Below, piece after piece: positions 17,592 to 25,494 of a DNA stretch of 64,000 nt (positions within the stretch are counted from its first letter, which is position 1; each line of letters begins with the position of its first letter). The notes beneath the pieces are model-generated. The model ran no database searches. It was given only the letters and a program-made list of their open reading frames with translations, and was not told the DNA's origin. This DNA is from Steroidobacteraceae bacterium. GTDB taxonomy: Bacteria > Pseudomonadota > Gammaproteobacteria > Steroidobacterales > Steroidobacteraceae. The DNA lies in contig JAPZRU010000002.1 in assembly GCA_027531255.1 (NCBI GenBank), forward strand, positions 186,001-250,000, given 5' to 3'. Both the position numbers and the translations under genes were made by a program.

Positions 17592-18476
17592 CTACCCCGC
17601 CGCGCCCGCCACCGTCCGGGCCGTCGCGAGCCACCGCCGCGCCACCACGATCAGCCCGATCGCGCCGACGTTCATCAGCAGCGCGTAGACGACGCTCGGC
17701 ACCGCGAGCGCCGGCGCGGCGAGCACCGTCGTCGCGACGAAGATGCCGAGTGCGGCGTTCTGCAGGCCGCACTCCGAGGCGATCGCGACGGCGTCCCGGC
17801 GTTCGAGACGCAACGCCACCGCGAGTCCGGCGCCGGCGAGCATCACGATCATGTTCAGCGCGGCGGCCGCGGGCCCCACGGTGCCGAGATTCGCGAGCAG
17901 AACCTCGCGCTGGCCGACGAAGGTCGCGATCACGATCGCCACGAACAGGAGCGTCGCGACGCGCCCCAGCCCGCCCTGCACCCTGTCGGCGAGCGCCGGG
18001 CGCAGCGCGCGCACCAGCATCCCCGCCGCCACCGGCACGGTGGTCATCAGGAACACGCCGCGCACCAGCTTCTCGACCGAGAACTCGATCGCACTCCGCT
18101 CGCCCATGAATTCGGCGAGCGCGAACTGCAGCACGACCGGCATCGACACCAGCGCGACCAGGCTCGTGATCGCGGTCAGCGTGACCGACAGTGCGGCCGT
18201 GCCGCGCGCGAGGTGCGTGATCAGCGCGGAACTCGCGCCGCCGGGGCAGGCGCCGAGCAGCACCAGCCCGACCGCCATCTCGGGGGGCAGCCGCAGCGCG
18301 ACCGCGAGCGCCCACGCGACCGCCGGCAGGAACAGCAGCTGCGCGACGAGCCCGCCGAGCACCGCCTTCGGCTGCAGGAACAGGCGAGTGAAGTCGGACG
18401 GCACCAGCGTGATGCCGACGGCGAACATGATGAACGCGAGCGCGAGCGGCAGCAGCGTGCCTACGACGTCGGGCAT
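17592..18476 (-). CDS. Bile acid:sodium symporter (BASS) family transporter
   Basis: This 294-residue inner-membrane protein has about nine to ten hydrophobic segments and the BASS-family signatures: an N-terminal FIMFAVGITLVPSDF, the cytoplasmic-side LLGACPGGASSALITHLARG, and a later ECGLQNAALGIFVATTV that corresponds to the conserved E-x-G-x-Q-N sodium site. The family moves organic anions such as bile acids or pantoate with Na+; the substrate here is unknown. Its ATG overlaps the menA stop by one base (TGATG), so the two genes are translationally linked. Confidence 0.88.
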   Translation of the reverse strand: MPDVVGTLLPLALAFIMFAVGITLVPSDFTRLFLQPKAVLGGLVAQLLFLPAVAWALAVALRLPPEMAVGLVLLGACPGGASSALITHLARGTAALSVTLTAITSLVALVSMPVVLQFALAEFMGERSAIEFSVEKLVRGVFLMTTVPVAAGMLVRALRPALADRVQGGLGRVATLLFVAIVIATFVGQREVLLANLGTVGPAAAALNMIVMLAGAGLAVALRLERRDAVAIASECGLQNAALGIFVATTVLAAPALAVPSVVYALLMNVGAIGLIVVARRWLATARTVAGAAG

Positions 18477-19444
18477 CAGAGCACGAGCCCCGCGGACAGC
18501 AGCAGGCCGAACGCGAACTGCGCGAGCGCGGTCTGGCCGAGGACGGGATTCAGCCCGGTGCCGGCGGCGTGGCGCGACCGCGCGACCAGCACGAGGCACA
18601 GCGGCGCGGCCAGCCACGCGAGCCAGACCGCGGGCGAGACGCCGTGCGCGAGCGCGAGCCACGGCGGGATCGTGAGCGGCAGCAGCATCAGTGCGGCGTA
18701 GAGGGTGCGGGAGCCCGCCGGCCCGAGACGCGCGGCGAGCGTGCGGCGGCCGGCGGCCGCGTCCGCCGCGAGGTCGCGATAGTTGTTGAGCAGCAGCACG
18801 GCCGCGGCCATCGCGCCGACGCCGAGGCCGACCGGCACCGAGGTCGCCGACCAGCGGCCGGCCTGCAGGTAGTAGGTGCCGGCGACCGCGATCACGCCGA
18901 AGAACGCGAGCACGTAGAGCTCGCCGAGCATGCCGTAGGAGACCGGGCGACGGCCGCCCGAGTACGCCCATGCCGCTGCGATCGACAGCAGGCCGATCGC
19001 GAGGATCGGCCAGCCGCCGACCAGTACCAGCACGAGCCCGAAGGCGAGCGCGAGCCCGACGCAGAGCTTCGCCGCGCGCCGCACCTCGCGGGGCGTCGCC
19101 CAGCCCGCGGCCGTGATGCGGACGGGCCCGACGCGGTCGGCGCGGTCGTTGCCCTTCTCGAAGTCGGTCACGTCGTTCAGGAAGTTGGTGGCGACCTGGA
19201 TCAGCATCGCGCACGCGAGCGTCAGCAGCAGCACGAACCACGCGGGCTCGGCACCCTCGGCCCACGCGAGGCTCGCGCCGACGACCACCGGGGTGACCGC
19301 CATCGTCAACGTGCGCGGCCGGGCCGCCACCCACCAGCGATAGCCGCGGCGCGGTGCGGCGCCCGCACGGCCCGCCGCCACGGGCCCGGCGGCGGTTCCC
19401 GCGGGTGCCAGTGACGAACGGGGTGGCTGCGGCTTCGCTGTCAT
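18476..19444 (-). CDS. menA: 1,4-dihydroxy-2-naphthoate polyprenyltransferase (UbiA superfamily)
   Basis: MenA attaches a polyprenyl chain to 1,4-dihydroxy-2-naphthoate in menaquinone synthesis at the inner membrane. The 322-residue protein has about eight to nine membrane segments and both Asp-rich motifs: NFLNDVTDFEKGNDRADRVG in the first half and NNYRDLAADAAAGRRTLAAR in the second. WVAARPRTLTMAVTPVVVG at the start is typical of MenA. No other menaquinone gene is nearby. Start ATG 19444 gives a Pro/Ala-rich 40-residue leader; an ATG at 19495 is an alternative. It overlaps the BASS transporter start by one base and lies 167 bp after the 11-gene cluster on the same strand. Confidence 0.85.
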   Translation of the reverse strand: MTAKPQPPRSSLAPAGTAAGPVAAGRAGAAPRRGYRWWVAARPRTLTMAVTPVVVGASLAWAEGAEPAWFVLLLTLACAMLIQVATNFLNDVTDFEKGNDRADRVGPVRITAAGWATPREVRRAAKLCVGLALAFGLVLVLVGGWPILAIGLLSIAAAWAYSGGRRPVSYGMLGELYVLAFFGVIAVAGTYYLQAGRWSATSVPVGLGVGAMAAAVLLLNNYRDLAADAAAGRRTLAARLGPAGSRTLYAALMLLPLTIPPWLALAHGVSPAVWLAWLAAPLCLVLVARSRHAAGTGLNPVLGQTALAQFAFGLLLSAGLVL

Positions 19445-19611
19445 GGACGAATGGTGGCTCACGGGAGCGTCGCGGCGGAATGCATGATCCCGCAATCCGC
19501 TGCCGGTTTGCCGCTACCTCGGCCCGAGCCCCGCCCCGCCGTCCTGGACGCCCTGCCGGGGACGCCCGGGCGCTCGCGCCGGCCGGCGCGAACGATGGCG
19601 CGCCGCGGCGC

Positions 19612-20562
19612 TCAGTCGCCCGGTGGCTTCGCCGCCGGCGGCGGCGTCGCCTCGGCCGGCGCGGTCGCAGCAGGCGCGGACTCGGCCGGCGCCGGGGACG
19701 GCACCGCCGCTTCGGCGGGCGCACTTCCAGGCTGTGCGCTCGCGCCCGTGCCCGTGGCTTCTGCCGATGGGGCAGCCGGGGTGCCGCCGCCGCCCGGCGA
19801 GCCCGCGGCGCTCGCGCCGCCGGCCGCCCCGGCGGCGCCCGCCGTGCCTGCCGGGCCGGGAGCGCCCGGCGTTCCCGGCGCCGTCGGCGCGACCGGCGTC
19901 GTCTCGACTTCGCCGATGGTGCCGCTCGCCTCCGGCACGCCGGGCGCGACAGGCTCCACCGGCTCGCCGCGCAGCAGCTTCGCGAGCGTCTCCTGGGCCG
20001 GGAACTCCGTCGCGAACTTGGCGCCGGCGTCGCGCATCGCCCGGCGCGTCGCGACCTCGAGCGGCTTCGCCGAAGTCAGCCCGCTGGAGCCGCTGTTGCC
20101 GTAGCCCGTGTAGACCAGCGAGTCGATCAGGCGGCCGCGGCCGTCGTAGACGTTCGCTCGGTACTTGATGGTGACCGCGAAGTAGTCCGCGCCGGAGTCG
20201 CGCGGCGTGAGGAACGAGTACTCCTCGAAGCGCGGCTCGAGGATCAGGTCGAGCGCCGGCTGCGGGGGCTTCGCGAGGTCCGCGACCTCGACGAGGCCCG
20301 GGAACATCGCCTTCAGCAGGCGGTCGAGCTTAGTCACGTGCGCGCCGCCGAGCTCGACGCTCCAGGCGGTGCCCCAGCGCTCCTCGCGGTGCACGAAGCG
20401 GCGGAACTCGTCGGAATAGTGCACGCCGGCCCGCAGCGCGACTTCGTCGACGAGCGGCGGCGGGACGTCGTCCACGGGCTTGACGCGCACGCCCCCGCAC
20501 GCGGCGAGCGCGACCGCGGCCGTGGCGGCGAGGACGAGGAGCAGGTGCGGGGCTGGGCGCAT
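19612..20562 (-). CDS. Cluster lipoprotein with Pro/Ala-rich tail
   Basis: The protein is 316 residues. Residues 1-22 are a lipoprotein signal ending in VALAAC (Cys22). Residues 30-190 form a folded alpha/beta-looking domain, with WSVELGGAHVTKLDRLLKAM, DLILEPRFEEYSFL and YFAVTIKYRANVYDGRGR, reminiscent of outer-membrane-associated lipoproteins that compute a fold between strands and amphipathic helices; I do not recognise the family. Residues 200-316 are a Pro, Ala, Gly and Thr-rich low-complexity tail, including collagen-like GAPGPAGTAG. It is the last gene of the 11-gene minus-strand cluster, 73 bp after the second vWA gene. A structural, periplasm-spanning role is inferred from tail composition only. 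Confidence 0.7.
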   Translation of the reverse strand: MRPAPHLLLVLAATAAVALAACGGVRVKPVDDVPPPLVDEVALRAGVHYSDEFRRFVHREERWGTAWSVELGGAHVTKLDRLLKAMFPGLVEVADLAKPPQPALDLILEPRFEEYSFLTPRDSGADYFAVTIKYRANVYDGRGRLIDSLVYTGYGNSGSSGLTSAKPLEVATRRAMRDAGAKFATEFPAQETLAKLLRGEPVEPVAPGVPEASGTIGEVETTPVAPTAPGTPGAPGPAGTAGAAGAAGGASAAGSPGGGGTPAAPSAEATGTGASAQPGSAPAEAAVPSPAPAESAPAATAPAEATPPPAAKPPGD

Positions 20563-20635
20563 GGGACTGGGACTCCTGCCGGCCCGGGCAACGGGGGCGC
20601 TCCCCATTGTCGTCGAAACGGCGACTTTGCCCATC

Positions 20636-21658
20636 TCAGCGTACGAGGCCGACGAAGGATCCGCCGTTGCGCTGCGTGACGATACGCATCAGCTGCGCGA
20701 AGCGGATGTTGGTGAACTGGGGGACGTTCGGGTCGAGCGGGAAGCCGATCGCGTGGATGCGCACCGCGCGCGTACCGTCGGCCTGCACGCGGTTGACGCG
20801 GTCCACGGTGTCCACGACCTGCTGGATCGACTGGCCGGTGAACTCGTCGCCGAACACGTAGATGCTGATCTTGTGCTCCGGGGTCCAGAACGTGCGGATC
20901 GCCTGCACGATGCCCTCCGCCGGGCTGGAGGCGGAGAACGCGTTCCAGTTGTCGAACGCGCGCAGGATCGCCTGGCGCCGCGCCGGCGTGTCAGGGATCC
21001 ACTTCCCGCGGTACTCGCTGAACATGTAGAAGCCCTGGTCGGACATCACCTGGATGCCCTTCAGGCGCGGGTAGATCTCGAGCACTTCGCGCAGCTTCTG
21101 CTTGGCGAACTGCCAGCTGTAGCTCTGCATCGAGCCGGAAGTGTCGACCAGGAAGATGACGTACTCGCTGTCGACGGGGATGCCGCCGACCGGCGCGTCC
21201 TTCGCGCGCTGGAACTGCGCGCCGAGCAGGCGCTGCATCTCGGCGGAGAGCGACTGCTGCGCCACCGACAGCCGGCCCTCGAGCTCGGTCGCGACCGCCG
21301 CATCCTTGGTCGAGGCCTGGAACTGGCCCTGCAGCTTCGACAGCTCGCCCTGCAGGCGCGCGAGCCGCGCACGCAGGTCGGAGACCTGCTCCTGGCGCGA
21401 CAGCAGGTCGCGGTTCAGCGTCTCGGTCTCGCCGCGCAGGCGCACGATCTCCTGCTCACGCTGCGCGATCAGTCCCTTCAGGTCGGTGTCCACCGCCTCG
21501 ATCACGTCCGGCACGCCGGTCTGCGCGAGCACGGTCAGCAGGATCAGCGCACCGAACGCGCAGCAGATCGCGTCCAGGAACGACATGCTGAACACCGAGA
21601 ACTCGCGCTCTCGCCGCCGCGTACCGCGCCCGCCGACGTAGGTCCCCGCGCGACTCAT
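20636..21658 (-). CDS. Membrane-anchored coiled-coil vWA protein (second copy)
   Basis: This 340-residue protein has one N-terminal membrane segment (residues 24-46, SFLDAICCAFGALILLTVLA), a long coiled coil (55-140, with repeated L/E/R/Q heptads) and a C-terminal von Willebrand factor A domain (150-340). The metal-ion-dependent adhesion site reads FLVDTSGSMQSYS, a complete DxSxS motif, so divalent metal binding is likely. The anchor sequence is nearly identical to that of the upstream paralogue at 21707-22795, and the topology (short cytoplasmic end, one helix, periplasmic domain) recalls MotB/ExbD. Start is ATG 21658; ATG 21670 lies inside the tandem repeat. Confidence 0.85.
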   Translation of the reverse strand: MSRAGTYVGGRGTRRREREFSVFSMSFLDAICCAFGALILLTVLAQTGVPDVIEAVDTDLKGLIAQREQEIVRLRGETETLNRDLLSRQEQVSDLRARLARLQGELSKLQGQFQASTKDAAVATELEGRLSVAQQSLSAEMQRLLGAQFQRAKDAPVGGIPVDSEYVIFLVDTSGSMQSYSWQFAKQKLREVLEIYPRLKGIQVMSDQGFYMFSEYRGKWIPDTPARRQAILRAFDNWNAFSASSPAEGIVQAIRTFWTPEHKISIYVFGDEFTGQSIQQVVDTVDRVNRVQADGTRAVRIHAIGFPLDPNVPQFTNIRFAQLMRIVTQRNGGSFVGLVR

Positions 21659-21714
21659 GGCGTCACGCACTCATGCGTGCTCATGGCGTCACGCACTCAT
21701 GCGTGCTCATGGCC
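21654..21714. repeat. 26-bp tandem repeat with internal hairpin, about 2.3 copies, between the two vWA genes
   Basis: Complete units lie at 21654-21679 and 21680-21705, followed by a partial third copy beginning CTCATGGC. On the coding (minus) strand each unit contains CACGCA-TGAG-TGCGTG, a six-base-pair hairpin with a four-base loop, and an ATGA. The array covers the stop of the upstream vWA gene and the start of the downstream one. Without the repeats the two genes would overlap as ATGA, so a duplication seems to have pushed the start away from the stop. Confidence 0.85.
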
Positions 21715-22795
21715 AATCCCTCGACGGGCTGATGAACGAGCCGCCGCTCGCCCGCGCGAGGCGCCAGTACGCGTCGGCCGCGTCCGGGTCGCCCTCCATC
21801 GGCAGCAGGATCACGCTGACCGGCACCTTGCGCGGCAGCGCGTTGACCGCGCGCTCGAAGAAGCGCAACCGGTCGTCCCCGTCGACGACCCGCGCGCGCG
21901 GCGGCGTCGCGCCCTGCGTCGGCAGCCCGTCGGTGATCACGAGGATGTTGTCCGGCTGCGGATTGAGCGTCCTCGCCACGGCGAAAGCATTCTCGAGACT
22001 GGTGCCGCCCTGCGGGACGAGCTTCCGCGCGGCCTGCAGTGCGCGGTCGAGCGTGGGACCGTCGACCGTGAGCCACTGGCCCGCGGTGCCGTCGACGAGC
22101 GGCCGCGGCTGCACGTCGAACGCATAGATCTGCAACTGCGCGCCGGGCGGCAGCTGCGTCGCGGTCCACTCGAGGATCGCGACGGCCTGCCGCCACTTGT
22201 CGGCGCGCCGGCGGCGGTCCTCGGGCATGTTGCGGATGCGCAGGATGTTGACCAGCGTCTCGTCGAGCATCGAGGCCGAGGTGTCGAACAGGATCAGGAT
22301 CCGCTGCCCGCCGACGCGCAGGCCGGTCAGGTACATGCGGTCGCCCTGCCCGGCGCGCGCGCGAACCGCGTCGCCGACCGGCGTCGGCCGCTTCGACTGC
22401 GCTTCGAGCCGCTTCGCACCTTCCTCGAGCGCCGCGATGTCCGCCTTCAGCCGCTCGAGACGCTCGCGACGCGCCAGCGTCTCGTTCTCGGCCTCGGCCA
22501 GCTGCACGCGCTGCTGCTCGAGCTCGTCGATGATGCGCGCGGACAGTCCCTCGGTGCGCACCTTCGCCTGGTCGAGCAGCTCGGCCGAGTTCTTCGCCTC
22601 GACGAGGTCCTGCCGCGCCTGCAGGAACTGCTGCTCGACGAGCAGCGCCTGCGAGCGCAGGTCCTCGGTGACCTGCTCGACGTGCATGCGCCCCTTCGCG
22701 GTGATCAGCATGAACAGCAGGATCAGCGCTCCGAAGCCGCAGCAGATCGCGTCGAGGAACGACATGCTGAAGATCTCGAGGCGGCGGCGCGGCAC
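21707..22795 (-). CDS. Membrane-anchored coiled-coil vWA protein (first copy)
   Basis: The 362-residue protein repeats the design of its neighbour. A membrane anchor (residues 9-33, FSMSFLDAICCGFGALILL) is followed by a coiled coil (40-140, rich in Q, E, L, R) and a vWA domain (160-362) with the metal-site motif ILILFDTSASMLDETL and a later conserved threonine in LVPQGGTSLENAF. The ITDGLPTQG segment is typical of vWA domains. The two paralogues could form a heteromer with the MotA/ExbB-like protein, as MotB or ExbD do, with the vWA domains in the periplasm. The start is ATG 22795, nine bases after the FHA gene. Confidence 0.87.
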   Translation of the reverse strand: MPRRRLEIFSMSFLDAICCGFGALILLFMLITAKGRMHVEQVTEDLRSQALLVEQQFLQARQDLVEAKNSAELLDQAKVRTEGLSARIIDELEQQRVQLAEAENETLARRERLERLKADIAALEEGAKRLEAQSKRPTPVGDAVRARAGQGDRMYLTGLRVGGQRILILFDTSASMLDETLVNILRIRNMPEDRRRRADKWRQAVAILEWTATQLPPGAQLQIYAFDVQPRPLVDGTAGQWLTVDGPTLDRALQAARKLVPQGGTSLENAFAVARTLNPQPDNILVITDGLPTQGATPPRARVVDGDDRLRFFERAVNALPRKVPVSVILLPMEGDPDAADAYWRLARASGGSFISPSRDWP

Positions 22796-22804
22796 GGTGC
22801 GTCC

Positions 22805-24232
22805 TCAGCCCGCCAGCCGGACGGCGTCCAGCTCGGCGCCGGGCGTACCGACGCGCACGCGATCCCCGGCGCGCAGCCGCGCGCGGCGCTGCACGCGCTC
22901 GCCGTTCACGAACGTGCCCCAGGTCGAGTGGTCCTCGAGCACCACCTCGCCGGCGCGCGCGACCAGCGTGCAGTGCGAGCGCGAGACGCCGGCGCCCGGC
23001 AGCGCGCCGCCCGCGTCCACGGCGATCCGCCGTGCACCGCCGCCGCCGCGACCGATCACGAGCGGGTCCGTGGACAGGGCGTACGCACGGCCCTGGAAGA
23101 CGAGGTGCGTCGGCGCGTCCGCGACGTCGGCCGCATGCCCGTCGTCCCGCCGCGCGGGCAGCACCGCGGCAGCGCCGCGCAGGCGGTTCACGCGCGTGAG
23201 TTCGGCCGAGGCGCCCGCGGCCTCCTCCGACCCGGACGCGACGATCGCGCCCGCGTGCGCCAGCGCGCCGCGCGCCGCACCGCCGGCCGGGAGCCGCACG
23301 ACCTCGCAGTCGCGCAGGCGTTCGAGCTCCGCGGCGATCCCGGGCAGGACCGCGACGCGGTCCGTGACGTAGAGCGTGACGGTCTCGCCGGCGCGGCGCG
23401 CGGAGTGCAGCAACTTCAGGAGCTCGGCGTTGATCGGGGCCGCAGCGGCGACCAGCTGGGCGTGCGCGAGGCGCGTCTCGTGGCGCAGGCCGCCGTGCTC
23501 GAGCGCGACCGCGACCTCGCCCTCCGCCTCGGCGCGCAGGATCCAGCCGGGCAGCGCGTCGTAGAGCAGCTGTTCGGTCGAGGCCTGCAGCAGCGGGTCG
23601 AACCGGGTGCCGCGGACGAACAACCGCGCGAGCAGCTGCACGAACGCGTCGTCGCAGGCGCGTCGCCCGGCAGCGCGCGTCTGCGTCGCACGACCGCGGC
23701 GCAGGTCCTCGCCGCGCACCAGCTCGGTGAGGATCGCGCGGTGTGCCTCCAGGTCGAGATGGAACGCGCGCGGCGCGCCCGGATGGTCGACACAGGCCGC
23801 GACCGCGGCGTCGACCACGCCCGCGACGTCGAGATTCGCCGCGCGGGCGATGCCGAGCAGCAGCTGCAGCTGCGCGACGTCGTACGCTGCGGGGGTCGCG
23901 AGCAGCCAGCGGCCGTGCGGGTGCGCCTGCACGAGCGCCGCGAACTGCGCATAGACGAGATCGGCGCTGGTGCGCGCGAGCGGGCGGGTTCGCGGCAGCG
24001 GCTCGACCGAGAGCTCCTCGAAATGTCGCGTCGAGGTCCAGAGCGGTACGAGCCGCGCGCGACGCGCCGCCGCGTCGCCCGTCAGAACCGTCTCGCCTTC
24101 GAAGCTCGCGACCGCGGGCACGGACGCAGCGACCGCCACGCGGTTCGCGCCGGCGACCACGTCCGCCGCCACCGCGTCGTCGCGGGTCGCGACGATCAGC
24201 GCGCTCGAGTTCAGCTCCAGGGCGTGCAGCAT
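22805..24232 (-). CDS. Hsp70/actin-fold-like protein with C-terminal FHA domain
   Basis: The protein is 475 residues with no signal peptide or membrane segment. Residues 1-330 resemble a degenerate ASKHA (Hsp70/PilM-like) fold: an early ELNSSALIVA strand, AVAASVPAVASFEGE, LLATPAAYDVAQLQLLLGIA followed by AANLDVAGVVDAAVAAC, which parallels the VTVPA..AGL..EPxAA stretch of DnaK. The phosphate-binding DxGGGT motif is not present, so ATP binding is doubtful. Residues 385-475 are an FHA domain with VIGRG, GVSRSHCTL and LEDHSTWGTFVNGERV, including the arginine, serine and histidine used to bind phosphothreonine. It likely docks on proteins phosphorylated by the cluster kinase. Confidence 0.8.
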   Translation of the reverse strand: MLHALELNSSALIVATRDDAVAADVVAGANRVAVAASVPAVASFEGETVLTGDAAARRARLVPLWTSTRHFEELSVEPLPRTRPLARTSADLVYAQFAALVQAHPHGRWLLATPAAYDVAQLQLLLGIARAANLDVAGVVDAAVAACVDHPGAPRAFHLDLEAHRAILTELVRGEDLRRGRATQTRAAGRRACDDAFVQLLARLFVRGTRFDPLLQASTEQLLYDALPGWILRAEAEGEVAVALEHGGLRHETRLAHAQLVAAAAPINAELLKLLHSARRAGETVTLYVTDRVAVLPGIAAELERLRDCEVVRLPAGGAARGALAHAGAIVASGSEEAAGASAELTRVNRLRGAAAVLPARRDDGHAADVADAPTHLVFQGRAYALSTDPLVIGRGGGGARRIAVDAGGALPGAGVSRSHCTLVARAGEVVLEDHSTWGTFVNGERVQRRARLRAGDRVRVGTPGAELDAVRLAG

Positions 24233-24248
24233 CCTTCCGTTCCCGCGG

Positions 24249-25043
24249 TCAGCGTACGTGCAGCCGGCGGAGCAGCCGGTCGTCCACGTAGTTCTCGGTG
24301 TCGAGCACCAGGCGCTCCTGCAGCAGCTGCAGCTGGTGCATGAAGAACATCACGACGATCGACAGCACGAGCGCGATCAGCGTCGAGTTGAACGCGACGC
24401 CGAGTCCCGCCGTCACGCCGCTGACGTCGCCCTCGATCGCCTTGTGCGCCTGCTGCAGCGAATCGCCGATGCCGCGCACGGTGCCGATGAACCCGATCGC
24501 CGGGATCGCCCAGGCGACGAACCGGATCATCGACAGCTCGGAGTCGAGCCGCTCGTTCTCCATCTGGCAGACGTTGCGCGCGGCGGCGCTCGCGTCCTGC
24601 ACGCTGCGCGTGGCGCCGAAGCGCTCGAGCGCGGTGTGCAGGCTGCGCGCCAGCAACTGCTCCCGCTCGGCCGGTGGCAGCGCCTCGACCTGCCGCAGGT
24701 ACTCGCGCGAATCCTCCGGCAGCACGCGCAGCCCCTCGGGCAGGTGCAGGTAGTCGCGCTCGAGCAGGCGGCGACTGCGGCGCGTGGCGGCCGAGCGCAT
24801 CACCATCACGACGATCGCCCAGGCCGCGAGGATCACGCAGGCCTCCTGCTCCCAGTCCTTCATCACGATCCAGAACGAGCGCGGCGCGACGTAGCCCTGG
24901 TCCTGCAGCATCGCCGCCTGCTGCACGGCCATGTCGGCTTCCGCGCGCGGCCGGATCACGGCCGTGTAGATCGCGTGGACGACGATCGTGATCGCGAGCA
25001 GCGCGAACAGCTCGATCAGGAATTCTCGGTTGTTCTTCCGCAT
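24249..25043 (-). CDS. MotA/TolQ/ExbB-family proton channel protein
   Basis: The 264-residue inner-membrane protein has an N-terminal helix (8-30), a second helix around 66-86, a cytoplasmic segment and two C-terminal helices. The family core is ERLDSELSMIRFVAWAIPAIGFIG, then TVRGIGDSL and VTAGLGVAFNSTLIALVLSI, which match the TolQ/ExbB/MotA pattern, including the G-T near the end of helix three and the T/S-rich helix four. Such proteins form pentamers around a dimer of MotB/ExbD/TolR-type partners and conduct protons or Na+. The obvious partners here are the two single-helix vWA proteins just downstream. The start is ATG 25043. Confidence 0.87.
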   Translation of the reverse strand: MRKNNREFLIELFALLAITIVVHAIYTAVIRPRAEADMAVQQAAMLQDQGYVAPRSFWIVMKDWEQEACVILAAWAIVVMVMRSAATRRSRRLLERDYLHLPEGLRVLPEDSREYLRQVEALPPAEREQLLARSLHTALERFGATRSVQDASAAARNVCQMENERLDSELSMIRFVAWAIPAIGFIGTVRGIGDSLQQAHKAIEGDVSGVTAGLGVAFNSTLIALVLSIVVMFFMHQLQLLQERLVLDTENYVDDRLLRRLHVR

Positions 25044-25055
25044 GGCACCCCTGGC

Positions 25056-25490
25056 CTAGATGTCGGTCGGGAACGAGACCTGGAAGTCGGCACGCACCTT
25101 CTCGGTCGGCTCGAATCGCTGCGGAGACGCGCCGCCGTCGGCCGGCCGCGCGCCCCTCGCCGTGTCCGGCGTCGTCGCGGCCGATGCCGCAGGCACGGTC
25201 GCCGTCGGCGCCGCCGCACCGCGTGTCGGCGTGCTCCGAGCCGGCGTGGACGCCTGACCCGGCCTTCGGTCCGGCGGCGTGCCCGTGGGCGTGGACGCGC
25301 CGCCCGTGGTCGGCTCGCTCGGCGTGCCGGCGACGGACGCGCCCACGGCGTCGCCGTCGGCGGCGGTGGGCGCCGCACTCGACGGATTCGCCGGCGCCGC
25401 GGCCGGAGGCGCCGGCGCCGTCTGCGCGAGCGCGACGCCGCTCGCCGCGAGCACCAGGAAGAGCAGTCCGCGTCGTAGTACGCCCATCAA
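25056..25490 (-). CDS. Small secreted low-complexity protein
   Basis: This 144-residue protein has a signal peptide (MMGVLRRGLLFLVLAASGVALA, cleavage after ALA). The mature part up to residue 120 is almost only Ala, Pro, Thr, Gly and Ser with no predicted fold. The last 20 residues (FEPTEKVRADFQVSFPTDI) have ordinary composition and are probably the functional element, perhaps a peptide that docks to a partner. It lies between the PEGA/SUMF1 gene (four-base gap upstream) and the MotA/ExbB-like gene, so it is very likely part of the same operon. No family recognised. Confidence 0.65.
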   Translation of the reverse strand: MMGVLRRGLLFLVLAASGVALAQTAPAPPAAAPANPSSAAPTAADGDAVGASVAGTPSEPTTGGASTPTGTPPDRRPGQASTPARSTPTRGAAAPTATVPAASAATTPDTARGARPADGGASPQRFEPTEKVRADFQVSFPTDI

Positions 25491-25494
25491 GCCC

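Noticed and set aside
20480-24343. Long plus-strand open frame opposite the vWA/FHA genes
   Set aside because: The minus strand encodes complete vWA and FHA domains here; the antisense translation has no family resemblance.
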